Origin: Nectonema munidae
Taxonomy: Eukaryota > Nematomorpha > Nectonematoida > Nectonematidae
Direction: 5' to 3'
Length of the DNA: 64,000 nucleotides
Assembly: GCA_030549495.1 (NCBI GenBank)
Contig: JAUIRK010000127.1
Span: forward strand, 186,001-250,000
Shown here: piece by piece, positions 34,001 to 42,189 of the stretch
Position numbering within the stretch: the stretch's first letter is position 1
Layout of the letters: every line of letters begins with the position of its first letter
Notes under the pieces: model-generated
The model's database searches: none
Seen by the model: the letters and a program-made list of their open reading frames with translations, nothing else
What the model was told of the DNA's origin: nothing
Made by a program: the position numbers and the translations under genes

Positions 34001-35020
34001 TTTGAAATTACAAGTATTCAATCACCAATTGCTTTTAATTTTTAAATGATAAATGGTAATTTTGTACACTATTTTTTTTGAATTTACGTATATAAATTAG
34101 TAAAGGTTTTTTACTGTATTTTGATCATAAAATTTTAAGATAAAATGATAAGGTAAAAAACTGATATTGCTTTTTTTTTTAATTAGAGCTTATTTTTTTT
34201 TAGAAAAATAGAGTTTTTAAGTAAAAATGTATATATTTTTTTAAAAATTCAAAAAAATATCATGTTCAATGAAATCGATTATAATAAGTTAAATTTCTTC
34301 CGCATAATGTAAACAAATTTTTTTTACTATAAAGTCAAAAAAAAAATTTTATTTCAAAAATAAATACCCCTGATCATCACTGATTCTGAGGTTGAGTTAG
34401 GTTAATTCAAGGTACTAGAAGTTCCTTGGTTCCAATTCAGTATCAAATCTCCTAAGATGTCCGATACATGAGATTCATTTATGCCTTTTGGCTGAAATCA
34501 CTCTAACATTTACCTTCGCTGGTTGAATCGGACATAATTTCATGGTATGAAGCCGAACCTTAAGTGGTGGAGTTGGATTCGATCAATATTTCGACTCGAC
34601 AATCCAGCTTATCAACATGAGCGAGATATATTTTATAAAAATCAAGGAAAAAAGATGGCTATTTTTCTTCTTTCTCATTTTGCGCTTACTATTCAAAATG
34701 TTCATGCCGTTTGAAGCTCTTTGAGCGTGAATGGTAATAATAAAAATTATTTAAACGTAAAAGCTATTTATCATATCGTGTCAAGTTTCACAATAGTATG
34801 TCTAATAATATTTATTTAAAAAGTGGCTTGTTGAGGTTTAAATTTTCTATATTTTCATAATGAATTTTTGTAGCCTAAAAATGCTCCTAATTGATGTTTG
34901 TTTATACTAAATTCAAATTTTGATCAACCTCTTTTATTTTTTAGAAATCTCGTTTCTCAGTCTGAAGAAGAGTCTTTTAATGAAAATCCTCAAATGATAA
35001 CTTCTTATCCACCTGAATAA
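18974..35020 (+). CDS. SREK1: Splicing regulatory glutamate/lysine-rich protein 1 (SREK1 orthologue), nine coding exons
   Basis: Joining 18974-19092, 22195-22328, 22390-22451, 22507-22629, 24099-24277, 27696-27823, 29841-31212, 33072-33425 and 34945-35020 gives 849 codons including the stop, with matching phases and GT/AG ends throughout. Domain order matches vertebrate SREK1: RRM1 (residues about 5-80), a linker, RRM2 (about 132-207, opening RRTIYVGNLNSK), then the MKKVREAESLIS helix and a long Arg/Ser domain. SREK1 is a nuclear SR-related protein that adjusts splice-site choice through RNA and other SR proteins. The start is set by alignment to the vertebrate RRM1. AATAAA at 35064-35069 is a likely poly(A) signal. 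The RS tail is much more repetitive than in vertebrates. Exon ends are my reading and lack transcript proof. Confidence 0.9.
19560..19594 (+). repeat. Merlin left terminal inverted repeat
   Basis: Exact inverted partner of about 20684-20718. It should be bound and cut by the encoded transposase. Confidence 0.92.
19643..20623 (-). CDS. Merlin transposase (IS1016/IS1595-like DDE)
   Basis: The protein is 326 residues, about full length for Merlin transposases. A zinc-binding site (Cys56, Cys59, Cys79, Cys83) precedes the catalytic core. The DDE residues appear to be Asp170 (VEIDETKYFHRK), Asp231 (VISDSWASY) and Glu272 (TNRIENMWMRAKRKLR). The conserved NHSLNFVDP block (residues 253-261) is the family hallmark shared with bacterial IS1595/IS1016 transposases. 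The enzyme would cut at the terminal repeats and paste the element, leaving 8-9 bp duplications. The frame is uninterrupted. The start is the only ATG that keeps the N-terminal domain and lies 95 bp inside the element end. Confidence 0.95.
   Translation of the reverse strand: MAGRPRAPNLIVENVLGTADLRYMDFIRQTLFELSEKREWVLFCARMGLIRNNFHCEQCNNEMAFVNYAPSIDRYRWECRKPCRRTKSIREGSFLDGSHLELSTIVHFIYLWVYDSCLKYISRELGGLSSHTMTDWSIFLREVCEHWLLVNNQQIGGLNEDFTAKEVEIDETKYFHRKYHRGRYRDGQWVFGGVERESGNCFLVAVANRKTDTLYPLIQEWILSGTRVISDSWASYATIEQRGQGLYTHDAVNHSLNFVDPHDPSIYTNRIENMWMRAKRKLRRQFGTSEPLFGGQLFEFMWRSRFPDYNKLFNNIVISIREVYLG
20684..20718 (-). repeat. Merlin right terminal inverted repeat
   Basis: Inverted copy of 19560-19594; ends in CATGTTTACC followed by the target duplication. 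Confidence 0.92.
20876..21060. mobile_element. Fragment of the hAT-type family also at 55010
   Basis: It begins TAGAGGCACACATATTCTCA and shares an ordered series of blocks with 55010-55130, including AATTTTCAAAATT and AAAGAATTTTTGTC. The second end was not found. It lies in SREK1 intron 1. Confidence 0.5.
21061..22194. other. SREK1 intron 1, remainder
   Basis: No feature was recognised apart from intronic AT-rich DNA and the acceptor at its end. Confidence 0.4.
22195..22328 (+). CDS. SREK1: SREK1 exon 2: second half of RRM1
   Basis: Encodes EEFVQIGYVKYESPESVALS and LTNVIFIDRPLSITPYLDG, the RNP1-like and last strand of RRM1 (vertebrate: YVKFRDPSSVGVAQHLTN). The acceptor is ATAATAG. The intron after it is only 61 bp. 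Confidence 0.85.
22390..22451 (+). CDS. SREK1: SREK1 exon 3: RRM1-RRM2 linker
   Basis: Encodes SEIPHNELVVLYPGKAATYN and Cys, equivalent to the vertebrate GKIPEESKALSLL segment. The donor assignment (GTAACG at 22452) rests on frame: it is the phase-0 GT that reaches the next exon. It leaves an intron of 55 bp. Another donor cannot be excluded. Confidence 0.65.
22507..22629 (+). CDS. SREK1: SREK1 exon 4: linker and start of RRM2
   Basis: Encodes MVTTSLSELGLPPYPNLPMG then VEEIRRTIYVGNLNSK. The latter is almost identical to vertebrate DEIRRTVYVGNLNSQ, the RNP2 strand of RRM2. The donor is GTATGC. An in-frame TAG just before the ATG forces the acceptor to 22506 or later. Confidence 0.88.
22630..24098. 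other. SREK1 intron 4
   Basis: It contains a TTAACCCTTTTGATCTTAG block near 22771 and GGGTCACCAGTG near 22844, both typical of the TTAA-flanked MITE family seen elsewhere in the window, but no complete copy could be delimited. Confidence 0.4.
24099..24277 (+). CDS. SREK1: SREK1 exon 5: body of RRM2
   Basis: Encodes TITADELIKFFSKCGEVKYV, RMAGEESETVRYAFIEFSDQ and the closing GTLLHGNPIK. YAFIEF is the RNP1 motif. Acceptor TTTTGTAG and donor GTAAGG are both strong. Confidence 0.92.
25236..26165 (+). pseudogene. piggyBac-type transposase relic
   Basis: The best frame (25277-25570) reads KPIRFAFKTWCLTLKNGYCV then FEYYP-like and DFGVSGNVVNYFVQII, typical of piggyBac domain proteins. The following frames keep VAWNDNKPIYVLSSF, then traces of GTMGGVDLLN with the third catalytic Asp, GKKWYYFFF, and a C-terminal Cys-rich knuckle (EGRCKNCNKIPIFGVRN near 26080). 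Several stops and shifts are present and the N-terminus is missing. It lies in SREK1 intron 5. Confidence 0.8.
26166..26902 (-). mobile_element. 5' end of a FAM200/ZBED5-like hAT element
   Basis: The right edge, inverted, reads CAGTGTTTCCCAAAGTAGGC, a hAT end. Downstream on the minus strand, 26170-26382 encodes KCRQYNVEYLKFGFIP, CEKVFSNEAMKPSRRSEHLT and KMHSNKANK, the BED zinc finger that opens FAM200/ZBED5-like transposases; the first zinc Cys pair is damaged. The rest of the element is missing at the boundary with the piggyBac relic. Confidence 0.75.
27268..27534. mobile_element. TTAA-flanked MITE (piggyBac type)
   Basis: It has inverted ends starting CCATTTGA and is flanked by TTAA at 27264-27267 and 27535-27538. 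After the left end comes a small palindrome GGGATACCGTCCC and then AATGAAAACCATCTGCTTTA, both shared in pattern with other MITEs here. Confidence 0.75.
27696..27823 (+). CDS. SREK1: SREK1 exon 6: post-RRM2 helix
   Basis: Encodes ISHANNSIVKPNIKTLDALQ and MKKVREAESLISSVLQ, matching vertebrate INHSNNAIVKPPEM and MKRVREAQSFISAAI. The acceptor is ATTATAG and the donor GTTTCA. Confidence 0.9.
28163..28289. mobile_element. Short TTAA-flanked MITE
   Basis: Ends are CCCATTGT and, inverted, CCCATTAA, between TTAA sites at 28159-28162 and 28290-28293. It carries a perfect-stem palindrome ATGTTCC..GGAACAT at about 28174-28193. Confidence 0.7.
28768..28933. mobile_element. TTAA-flanked MITE
   Basis: Ends are CCCTTTCAAGG and, inverted, CTCTTACAGG, with TTAA at 28764-28767 and 28934-28937. 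Interior GTGCTTTAAGTTATATGAAG matches the family seen at 27268 and 52510. Confidence 0.65.
28938..29840. other. SREK1 intron 6, distal part
   Basis: Nothing recognised besides AT-rich intronic DNA and the acceptor before 29841. Confidence 0.4.
29841..31212 (+). CDS. SREK1: SREK1 exon 7: long, internally repeated RS domain
   Basis: A single exon of 1372 bp encodes about 457 residues, almost all Arg, Ser, Lys and Thr. From about 30270 to 30900 it is built from a 17-residue module like ESRSRSKTSASRNTKKE alternating with a 10-residue SRSTSRHRKK-like module, about 81 bp together. KTS-type modules occur about ten times. RS domains are phosphorylated by SR protein kinases and contact the spliceosome. 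The antisense frames over this exon are artefacts of the codon pattern. Confidence 0.9.
31290..31475. repeat. Dispersed repeat, copy B
   Basis: Diverged copy, same orientation, of the repeat at 4668-4865. It lies in SREK1 intron 7. Confidence 0.6.
31630..32145. repeat. Diverged two-copy tandem repeat, period about 300 bp
   Basis: 31645-31830 and 31945-32145 align along their length. Both have TTTTCTTTTACTCT, then AATTCTACC/ATATTCTACCC, then a GGTATTTTTTGGAACT-like block. Old duplication, noncoding. Confidence 0.6.
33072..33425 (+). CDS. SREK1: SREK1 exon 8: RS domain, distal part
   Basis: Encodes SNSRNKLRRSRSRERLKAKS and further RS/RK stretches, then an acidic DSSDSDGHAEKLNKESSVH tail. The acceptor is TAACTTCAG and the donor GTAAGT. 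Codon use is more GC-rich than in exon 7. Confidence 0.88.
33426..34944. other. SREK1 intron 8
   Basis: AT-rich, with a less AT-rich stretch at 34375-34610 that matches no family I recognise. Confidence 0.4.
34945..35020 (+). CDS. SREK1: SREK1 exon 9: C-terminus
   Basis: Encodes NLVSQSEEESFNENPQMITS and YPPE, then TAA. The acceptor follows a pyrimidine-rich TTTTATTTTTTAG. The vertebrate protein also ends in a short acidic, polar tail. Confidence 0.75.
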
Positions 35021-35373
35021 TTTTAAGGATCTTGTACTTTTATATTTATTCTACATACTTTTAAATAAATTTTTCTCATATAAACTACTATAATTCCACT
35101 TATTTAGCACATACATTACGCGAATGTTTTATGAATTTTAAATTTTCATTTGATTTCTTTCCTAAAAATCTTACAGAATGATAATAAAACTTTTTTATAA
35201 AAACATAATCTATAGTAAAAATGGCTATTGTTTAAATGATATTTAAATAAAAAATAGGCGGAAAAGGAATAATTTTCAAACCCTAAGCATTAGCAATGAA
35301 ATAATATTTGGATGTAGTTTTCGATTCTATGCCGTACCATATAATTGTTAAAGCTTTTTATACCTTGACACAA

Positions 35374-35703
35374 CAGGGCCAGATTAACATAGGGGCTGCA
35401 GCCCCAGGTCCACGCCCTCACTGAAAAAATAGGCCCGGTTATTGAAAAAAAGTAAAGCTAGAAAAGTTCATTTGTAACTTTTTTGTATTAAAGTATTTCT
35501 ACATTAAATAAATGAATAAACGTTTTACTATGTGTTTTTTTTAATACTTTCATATTATTATACAGTGTTTTATAAAATAAACTTTTCTTAGACAGATCAT
35601 AAAGCAGATGATCTATACATAGAGGGAGGGGAGCTAACAGTTTCTTTAAATCATATAGGCCCACAACAAGCTACAGCCCCCGTGTTTCCCTAATCCGCCC
35701 CTG
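35374..35703. mobile_element. hAT-type MITE
   Basis: Ends read CAGGGCCAGATTAACATAG and, inverted, CAGGGGCGGATTAGGG. They are close to the ends of the ZMYM1-like hAT at 58865-63206 (CAGGCCCGGATTAACC), so this is probably a deletion derivative of that family. No coding content. Target duplication not matched. Confidence 0.7.
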
Positions 35704-36097
35704 CAGAGGTAGGGAGCCTGCTGCATTAAGTACGCATACGGCCTTTGAAACAGTGATTGCATGAGTTACATTATCTTTGGCTCAAAATATTAATTTTAAT
35801 TATTGTTGTGAATCAACATTTTCTTACTTGATCCAAATTAAAAATTCTCATCGAACTCAATTAACAGATGAATTTTTAGATCAATTGATACTGAGAACCA
35901 CTATGATAAAGCCGGAAATCAAAATGCCTTTTCAAAAAGACATTAATTCTTAAAATATTTTTTTTCTATGTAATTTAGTTTAAAAAAAATCCTTTTTTTT
36001 CTTTAGCACACTTTTTAAAAAAAATATGCAGTCTTTATAGACATAATAAATATTGTAACGGTCTTTAAGCATAAAAAGGTTCCCCATCCTTGCACTA
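35704..36097 (+). mobile_element. hAT deletion derivative with transposase C-terminus
   Basis: It begins CAGAGGTAGGGAGCC and ends in the inverse of TAGTGCAAGGATGGGGAACC. Near 35810-35940 the plus strand encodes ESTFSYLIQIKNSHRTQLTD followed by EFLDQLILRTTMIKPEI, the hAT dimerisation region. Upstream stops show decay. It directly abuts the MITE at 35374-35703. Confidence 0.65.
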
Positions 36098-36734
36098 GAT
36101 AAATGCCTGAATGATAGTTGTTATAGTAAACAAACGGTGATTTATGGAATATTTCTACACTCACGTCTCACCAACCTGATAAAAATATGGAAACTAGGAA
36201 AATAAACATGTTCAATAATACTACTTCAAGCTCTTCGATAAGCAGAATATTAATGGAATAATGCTTCATGCAGTCATTTCGAATCCTCCTATTTACAAAA
36301 ATGTTATTCTTTATCTTACATTCTTTTAAAATTTACACGTGAATTTTATTACTTTCTGTCAGGCTTTATGTTTAATTTTGAATTTATCAAAACTTTTATT
36401 GAACTTATATAATAATCCCTTATTTCCGAAATGTTTTTTGCTTAACCCAATGATAAATACGATGAATCATATTTATTTCTTTTTAGGAGCTTTAGAAACT
36501 TCATTATTAGCTGACGCTTTATAAATTTGTGTACTATTACAGAGAAAATCCAAATAAACTAGAAGAAAATGAAAGTTAAACACAAAAATTTTAAAAATAC
36601 GTAAATCATTTAAAAAAAATTGAGAATAAAAATGTAAAGATTTGGAATATTTTAACTCCTTTATGTTGTATATTTTGAAGTAATTTAACAAATATAAAAT
36701 TATGTTCAGAAAAAAAAGGTGGAGTTTTCAAATA
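36098..36734. other. Intergenic AT-rich DNA
   Basis: No gene or repeat identified. Confidence 0.35.
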
Positions 36735-37676
36735 CTGTCTAACCTGTTTAAACGAGATAGGCTGAGGACCTAGTTTGAGTGGCTCGCCTAAGGAGTCAGC
36801 AATAAAAAATGGTTATTTTTTATGCAAAATTTGTTTGAGGCATTCCCATAAAAAATTATGGGATTTTAATTTACATTTAATAATGTAAATTTATTTGAAG
36901 GATTGCCACAACAGGACGTAAAGCTTTTTAAGTTTTTCAGAAATTCTAAAGCAGAAAATGAAGAAACTTTTGATTCTTATTTGTCAACTATACTTTTCGT
37001 ATTGTCATCTTCAAGATTTTCAACATTTTTATCATTACTACCAACATCAAGAGAAAGGAATTTTGTGCAGGTTGTGTTTTGAGGTATGAAGCTTTGTGAA
37101 TCTGGTCAAGTTTTTTATAACCGTAATTAAACAACCCTTTGGAAAGTGTGAATATTGAGACGGAAACAACTTTCAAATTCATATTTTTTCAGTTCCTTCA
37201 GAACAATTGTATTCTTAAAAATATTGCTGTACTTATAAGTGGTTAATATAAACTTTAAGTCATGAAACGAGATTTTATTTGATAAAAAAGTGCTCATATT
37301 TTTAATGCAAATTAATTCTAATAAAAACGATAATAAACAGCTAAAAGAATTTTATAGAAAAACATCACCTGAAAAGAAAGAAATTGTTTTATCAACAGAA
37401 TTCAAATTTTCAAAAAGAGTAAAAGTCAAGTAGAAATTTATAGTAGAAAACAAGAACAAAAACTTTGAAGAAACATAAAATGTTGATTGTTTCAAATGAA
37501 GAGCAATATACATAATTAAGTTTTTGATTTTAGCTCGCGCTTTTGGGTGGCGGTTGGCTGCGTTAGACAGGTGACGCTCTTATAGAATCAAAATTGAATA
37601 AGAGATGTGCGAAATTTAGTTGTGACTTACGAAAGATGGCGCTCTTATCAGGTGACGCTTTCAACAGGTTAGACTG
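36735..37676. mobile_element. Tc1/mariner- or pogo-type nonautonomous element
   Basis: Inverted ends CTGTCTAACCTGTTTAAAC and CAGTCTAACCTGTTGAAAG are each bounded by TA. That suggests a TA target duplication. The right end carries related CAGGTGACGCT blocks at about 37570 and 37650. The interior has no transposase I can identify. Confidence 0.65.
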
Positions 37677-37908
37677 TATTTACTCATTAGAAATCTTCAG
37701 TGTTCGCTAATAGATGTTTTGCTGTTTTTTTGCAAAAGTTAAAAAGAAAAATCGGAAATTTCAACTAAAGATTAATAATTGACACGTATGTTATTGACCA
37801 CACCTTTTCAGATTATTTTAAGTGAACTTAAAATGACATTTAATCAATAATATGAAATCTAAGCTTTAAATTGTTTTCCTACTCAAATCTTTCTTTCAGT
37901 AGCAATTA

Positions 37909-38631
37909 CAGGGTTGCCACATATTTCAAAAGTCGGAAAAAATAAAATCTATCAGAGAATTTCAATGACTTACCATAAATTTTCCATTTCCCAATTTTTT
38001 ATTGTAATTTTAATTTTCAAAATTATTTAAATTTTAGTTATTAAATTTCAATTTTATTTTAGAAAATAAAATAATGTTTGTTTCCGTATTCCGAAATTTT
38101 AATGTCTCAACCGACCTTTTTTAATAATTTATGGCTAGATCCAAAAATAGAACCTCAATTCGCATCTTGGTTGTCGAAAAAACAAGGTAGCAATAGAGAG
38201 GCGTATTGTATGATCTGCAAAAAGTCTATTTCACTCGTTAATATGGAAAGAGTCGCCCTGAATTCCCATATGAATAGCAAAACTCATACTACTCTTTTTG
38301 AAGCAAAGCAAGGTCAGTCATCTATTTTGAGTTTTGCCAAAAGTACTTCCCCAATTTATACAATAAATAAATTTGATCACATATTAAAACTTTTTAAGAA
38401 TTTGAAGAAGACAGTTTAAAATTTAAAAAAGACCGTTTAGAACTAAAAATGGTATATAATATTTTTTTACATAACCACGATGTGGGTAGTTCTTTGGAGG
38501 TATTTCGATAATCTCTCTACCTAATTTCACTTTGTGTATAATGGAAAAGTGATATAAATAGTCATGCGGTCCGCGGTCACTTGCAAAGTATATAATGCGG
38601 CCCCAAGTTCACGAAAAGTTGCCCATGTCTG
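37909..38631 (+). mobile_element. hAT relic(s) with N-terminal BED-like zinc finger
   Basis: 38102-38419 encodes a hAT N-terminal domain: FNNLWLDPKIEPQFASWL, then AYCMICKKSISLVNMERVAL and HMNSKTH, with the C2..H2 pattern intact, then an early stop. A hAT-like end CAGGGTTGCCACAT begins at 37909, and an unrelated hAT end (inverse of CAGACATGGGCAACTTTTCG) closes at 38631. The two ends do not match, so two relics may be joined here. Confidence 0.6.
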
Positions 38632-38725
38632 CTCTAAAGGAACATTGGACTTATACGTTTATGTTTTACGGCCGTTATACTTCATAATTTATGTTATAAA
38701 TTACATATTGATAAATGTATATTTT

Positions 38726-38960
38726 TGATTTATTTCTTCACACCATTCACTATTCCAACAGTACAGCTTTTTCTTTTGATTGATTGCTTTACACACCATT
38801 TGTTAGCTTTTTATTTTGATTGATTGCTTTACACCATTTGTTATTCCAACATTAAAGCTTTTTCTTTTGATTGATTGCTTTACACCATTTGTTATTCCAA
38901 CGATAAAGCTTTTTCTTTTGATTGATTGCTTTACACCATTTGTTATTCCAATAACAAAGC
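38726..38960. repeat. Minisatellite, about five units of 51 bp
   Basis: The unit resembles TTGATTGATTGCTTTACACC followed by ATTTGTTATTCCAAC and AAAGCTTTTTC. The first unit is diverged, the second is shortened and the last three are nearly identical. A read-through frame repeats IDCFTPFVIP, which is an artefact. Confidence 0.85.
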
Positions 38961-39007
38961 TTATTTTTTACCTATCTTCACGCGATTTGCTATTGAGCTT
39001 TTTTCCG

Positions 39008-40575
39008 ATGTCTTGTGATAATTTTTATCAAGTTATAACTCTCAAGAATGCTCTTGATTTTTTGGAAGAGAATGAAAGTGTTGATCCTAAACTTGCAATT
39101 CTTCCTCCAGAATGTAATGATGGACAAGTAACTAATGTTGAAGAAGAAAACTATTTCAGTCTTGAAAAACTCTACAACGATGTATCGGGATCTTTGGAAG
39201 TCTGCGCACAGGAAGGGATTGAAGAAATTCAGCCATTCATCAAAAAACTTAAAAAAGAGCTTCAAAATTTCCTGAATTGATAAACGCTAAGCAAATTTTA
39301 TTTCAAAAAGTCTTCAATAATGAAATTGTGGACTTGATTGTAACAGAAACTAACAGGTATTCCGCACAAAAAAATAGAAGTATAAAGCTTGATAAAGTGG
39401 AGCTGGAAACGTTTCTTGGAATTCTTCTTACAATCGGTTATAATTCACCACCAAGGCAAAGAATGTATTGGCAAAAAGATGAGGATACAGTTTGTAATGT
39501 TATTGCCAGTCAAATGTTAAGGAAGCGATTTGAAGATATAAAATCGTGTTTACATTTTTGCAACAATGATATTTTGAAGAAAAAAAAAGACAAATTATCC
39601 AAAATAAGACCCCTTCAAAACATCCTTGAAACAGTTTGGATTTTTTGCCGAAAAACTTTCGATTGATGAACAGATGGTTCCTTACTATGGTAGGAATTCC
39701 TCCAAGATGTACATGAAAGCTAAGCCAATAAAATTTGGATACAAAAACTGAGTAATGACTTCGTCTGATGGTTTCCCTTTTCATTTTATAACATACACTG
39801 GCGCTTCAGATCGAGAAGACAGAAATTTGCCTCTTGGTACTGAAATTGTTCTGAAGATGGTGTCACTTCTTAGTGACGTTGAAAGTCATTAAGTAATTTT
39901 CGATAATTTTTTTACTTTCTACGACCTTTTGATAGTTTTGCGAGAAAAAAGTATAAAGCGATGGCAAAGGTCATAGAAAATAGAATGCCTAAGAGTCCAT
40001 TCAACAAAGCTAGCGTAATAAAAAGAGAAAAAAGTAGGGGATATAGTAAAACTTTTTGCGATGGAGAAGTTTCGATTGTTCAATGGTTGGATAATCGAGT
40101 TGTTTATCTAGCTTTCAATTTTTGGAAAGCAGGTAAAGTGGATAAAATAAAGAGGTATAGTCGAAAAGAAAGAAAACATATTTTTGTTTCGTCTCCTGAT
40201 TGTTTCGTCTTTTATAATTCTGGGATGGGTGGAGTGGACTTGCTTGACAGGTTTGTAAGTGAGTACCGCCCCAACATTCACTCAAAAAAATGGTATTGAC
40301 TTCTCTTTATCAATTGCTTGAGTTTATCTGTCGTAGCAGCATGGAAACTTTATATGGAGCTGAAATCAACACCTCAAAAGGACTTACTTGAATTCACAAG
40401 AGACCTTGTGAGTTCATTGTTTTCTAAGGCAGCAAAATCAAAGAGTATTCCTGGTCCGAGTGGTAAACGCATTCAAAATCTAAAAAATGGTCTGCACCAT
40501 CCTGTCTCAGCTCTTACTCACGGAAGATGTTCTCTTTGTAAAAAAAAATACAACAAAAATGTGCTTTCAGTGTAA
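39008..40575 (+). pseudogene. piggyBac transposase, nearly full length but broken
   Basis: Starts MSCDNFYQVITLKNALDFLE, with an acidic N-terminus as in PGBD-type proteins. 39277-39666 holds the dimerisation region. The three catalytic Asp motifs are all present: LSIDEQMVPYYGR (about 39660), VIFDNFF (about 39900) and MGGVDLLDRF (about 40230). A C-terminal HGRCSLCKKK knuckle ends it at 40575. A frameshift near 39270, one near 39650 and stops near 39750, 39890 and 40300 disable it. This is a different and less decayed copy than the one at 25236. Confidence 0.85.
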
Positions 40576-40689
40576 GGTTCGTCTGCACCCCCTTTGTTTT
40601 TACGCTTATCATTCAAAATAAATAATAACTTACTTTTCTTTGTTTTTTTTGCAAAAAATTGAAATTGATTCTTTCGTTTTACATAGTAG

Positions 40690-41080
40690 CACTTGAGTCC
40701 AATGTTCCTATAGAGGAACATCATAAACTTTTCTAAAATTTTTCAACTTTTAAAACTTAAAATCGTTCATTAAAATGTTTTTTTGGGTTATTTTGAGAGT
40801 TTTTTATTATATTGATAACTTACTTTGGTATAAATAAATAAAAGTCATCCTCAGCTTTAAGTTATTGTAACCCCTCTCCAAAAAGAAAAAAATTGTCTAA
40901 ATTATTTTTTATGAATTTTATATCAAATATTTATAAGTAGGGTTCATTTTCTCGAAATCATCAATTTGAAGTTTATTTTTTCCAATGATATAAAAAACTT
41001 TAACAACAAAAAATTTTAGGAATGAAAAACACGTCATTTATATCATGTTCCTCTAGAGGAACATTGAGCGTTAATGGGGC
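40690..41080. repeat. Inverted-end MITE or piggyBac 3' end
   Basis: The left end has ATGTTCCTATAGAGGAACAT and the right end ATGTTCCTCTAGAGGAACAT, each a near-perfect palindrome. They sit beside TTGAGTCCA and, inverted, TTAACGCTCA. The arms are inverted copies. It starts just after the piggyBac transposase, so it may be its terminal region or a separate MITE. Confidence 0.55.
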
Positions 41081-41302
41081 AGCATAGAATATCATTTTGA
41101 AAACACTATGATTAAAAATGCAAAGAATATTAAAATTTTGGAATAACCTTTAAACCAAACATTATATTTTAAGATCTTCCTTTACCCATTTAAGACCAGC
41201 GTACTCATTTGAGTACGTATCATTTTATCTTCGCGTTTTAATGTGATAAAATATAAATCATATTTAGAAACAATATTTCTGACAGATATGCCGATTGAAA
41301 GA

Positions 41303-41691
41303 TAAGGTGAAAAAAGTTTAATATAAAAAACTGGACACGTTATCAGTGATATTGCTAACTAGTTTTGGAGTATAAACTCCTTTTTAAAAACAAATGATAA
41401 AATAGTGAAAATGAGATGTAAAGAGAATAAGATGCTAGTATCCCACGAAATAAAAATCATCTGCTTCAACCATTTCATTGCTTTTCGAAATCGTATTTTT
41501 CTTTTTGAATGAATTTTCATATAACTTCAAGCAAACGATTTTTATTTCTCTTTACATCTCATTTTCACTATTTTATGATTTATATATATTTGCTTTGAAA
41601 ATGGAGTTTATACTCCGAAACTAGTTAGAAATATCATTAATAAAGTATCCAGTTTTTTTTTCATTTTTATATTTGTTATAAACTTTTTTCA
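41303..41691. repeat. Foldback element with arms over 100 bp
   Basis: Arms 41303-41434 and 41544-41691 are inverted copies. Shared blocks are TGAAAAAAGTTT, AACTAGTTTTGGAGTATAAA and AAAATAGTGAAAATGAGATG. Each arm contains GGAGTATAAACTCC, itself palindromic. A block CCCATTTAAGACCAGC and GTACTCATTTGAGTAC at 41187-41220 just outside belongs to the TTAA MITE pattern. Confidence 0.75.
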
Positions 41692-41967
41692 TCCAATTAT
41701 TTTAATTTGAAATTTATTTATTTAAAATTGAAGTTCATTTAACGTTAAATTGAATTAATAAATTCGTTGACAAAAAATTTTCGACCACCCTTGTCTTTTT
41801 CAAATCCTATTCCTATTTGAATTGAAAACGTTTAAGGAACACTGATGTAGATCAGGAGCCAAAACGGGCGATGCCGAATCGTGTCTCCCAATCGACAGCA
41901 TCAAAAAGACCGCGTCCAAACGTCGTATACACTATGCAAATATTATTATGGGAAACAGAAATGCATT

Positions 41968-41973
41968 TTTATT
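41968..41973 (-). promoter_or_regulatory. Candidate CHDH poly(A) signal
   Basis: AATAAA on the minus strand about 22 bases after the CHDH stop. Position is plausible, but such hexamers are common in AT-rich DNA. Confidence 0.4.
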
Positions 41974-41995
41974 AAAAAATACCTTAAAAACAATT

Positions 41996-42189
41996 TTAAT
42001 TATGTGAAAAAACATTGTTTTTGCTATCTCTTTCTTGTTTTGTATGAGAATAAACAGAAGCTGTTGAAGGAGGCAGCGGTAGAAGTCCTTTGATGGAGTC
42101 CGCAATTTTTTCAGCTAACATGATGGTTGGAGCATTCAGATTTCCACTCGGTACCGATGGCATTATTGAAGCATCAACTACTCGCAAAT
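41996..42189 (-). CDS. CHDH: CHDH last exon
   Basis: Encodes [20 protein letters not shown] and [14 protein letters not shown], then a variable tail of about 30 residues and a stop. The Asn in GNLNAPT is the second catalytic residue of the GMC family. Confidence 0.93.

Noticed and set aside
38816-39007. Frame with repeated IDCFTPFVIP motif in front of the piggyBac N-terminus
   Set aside because: It is read-through of a 51-bp minisatellite (17 codons per unit), not a protein domain.
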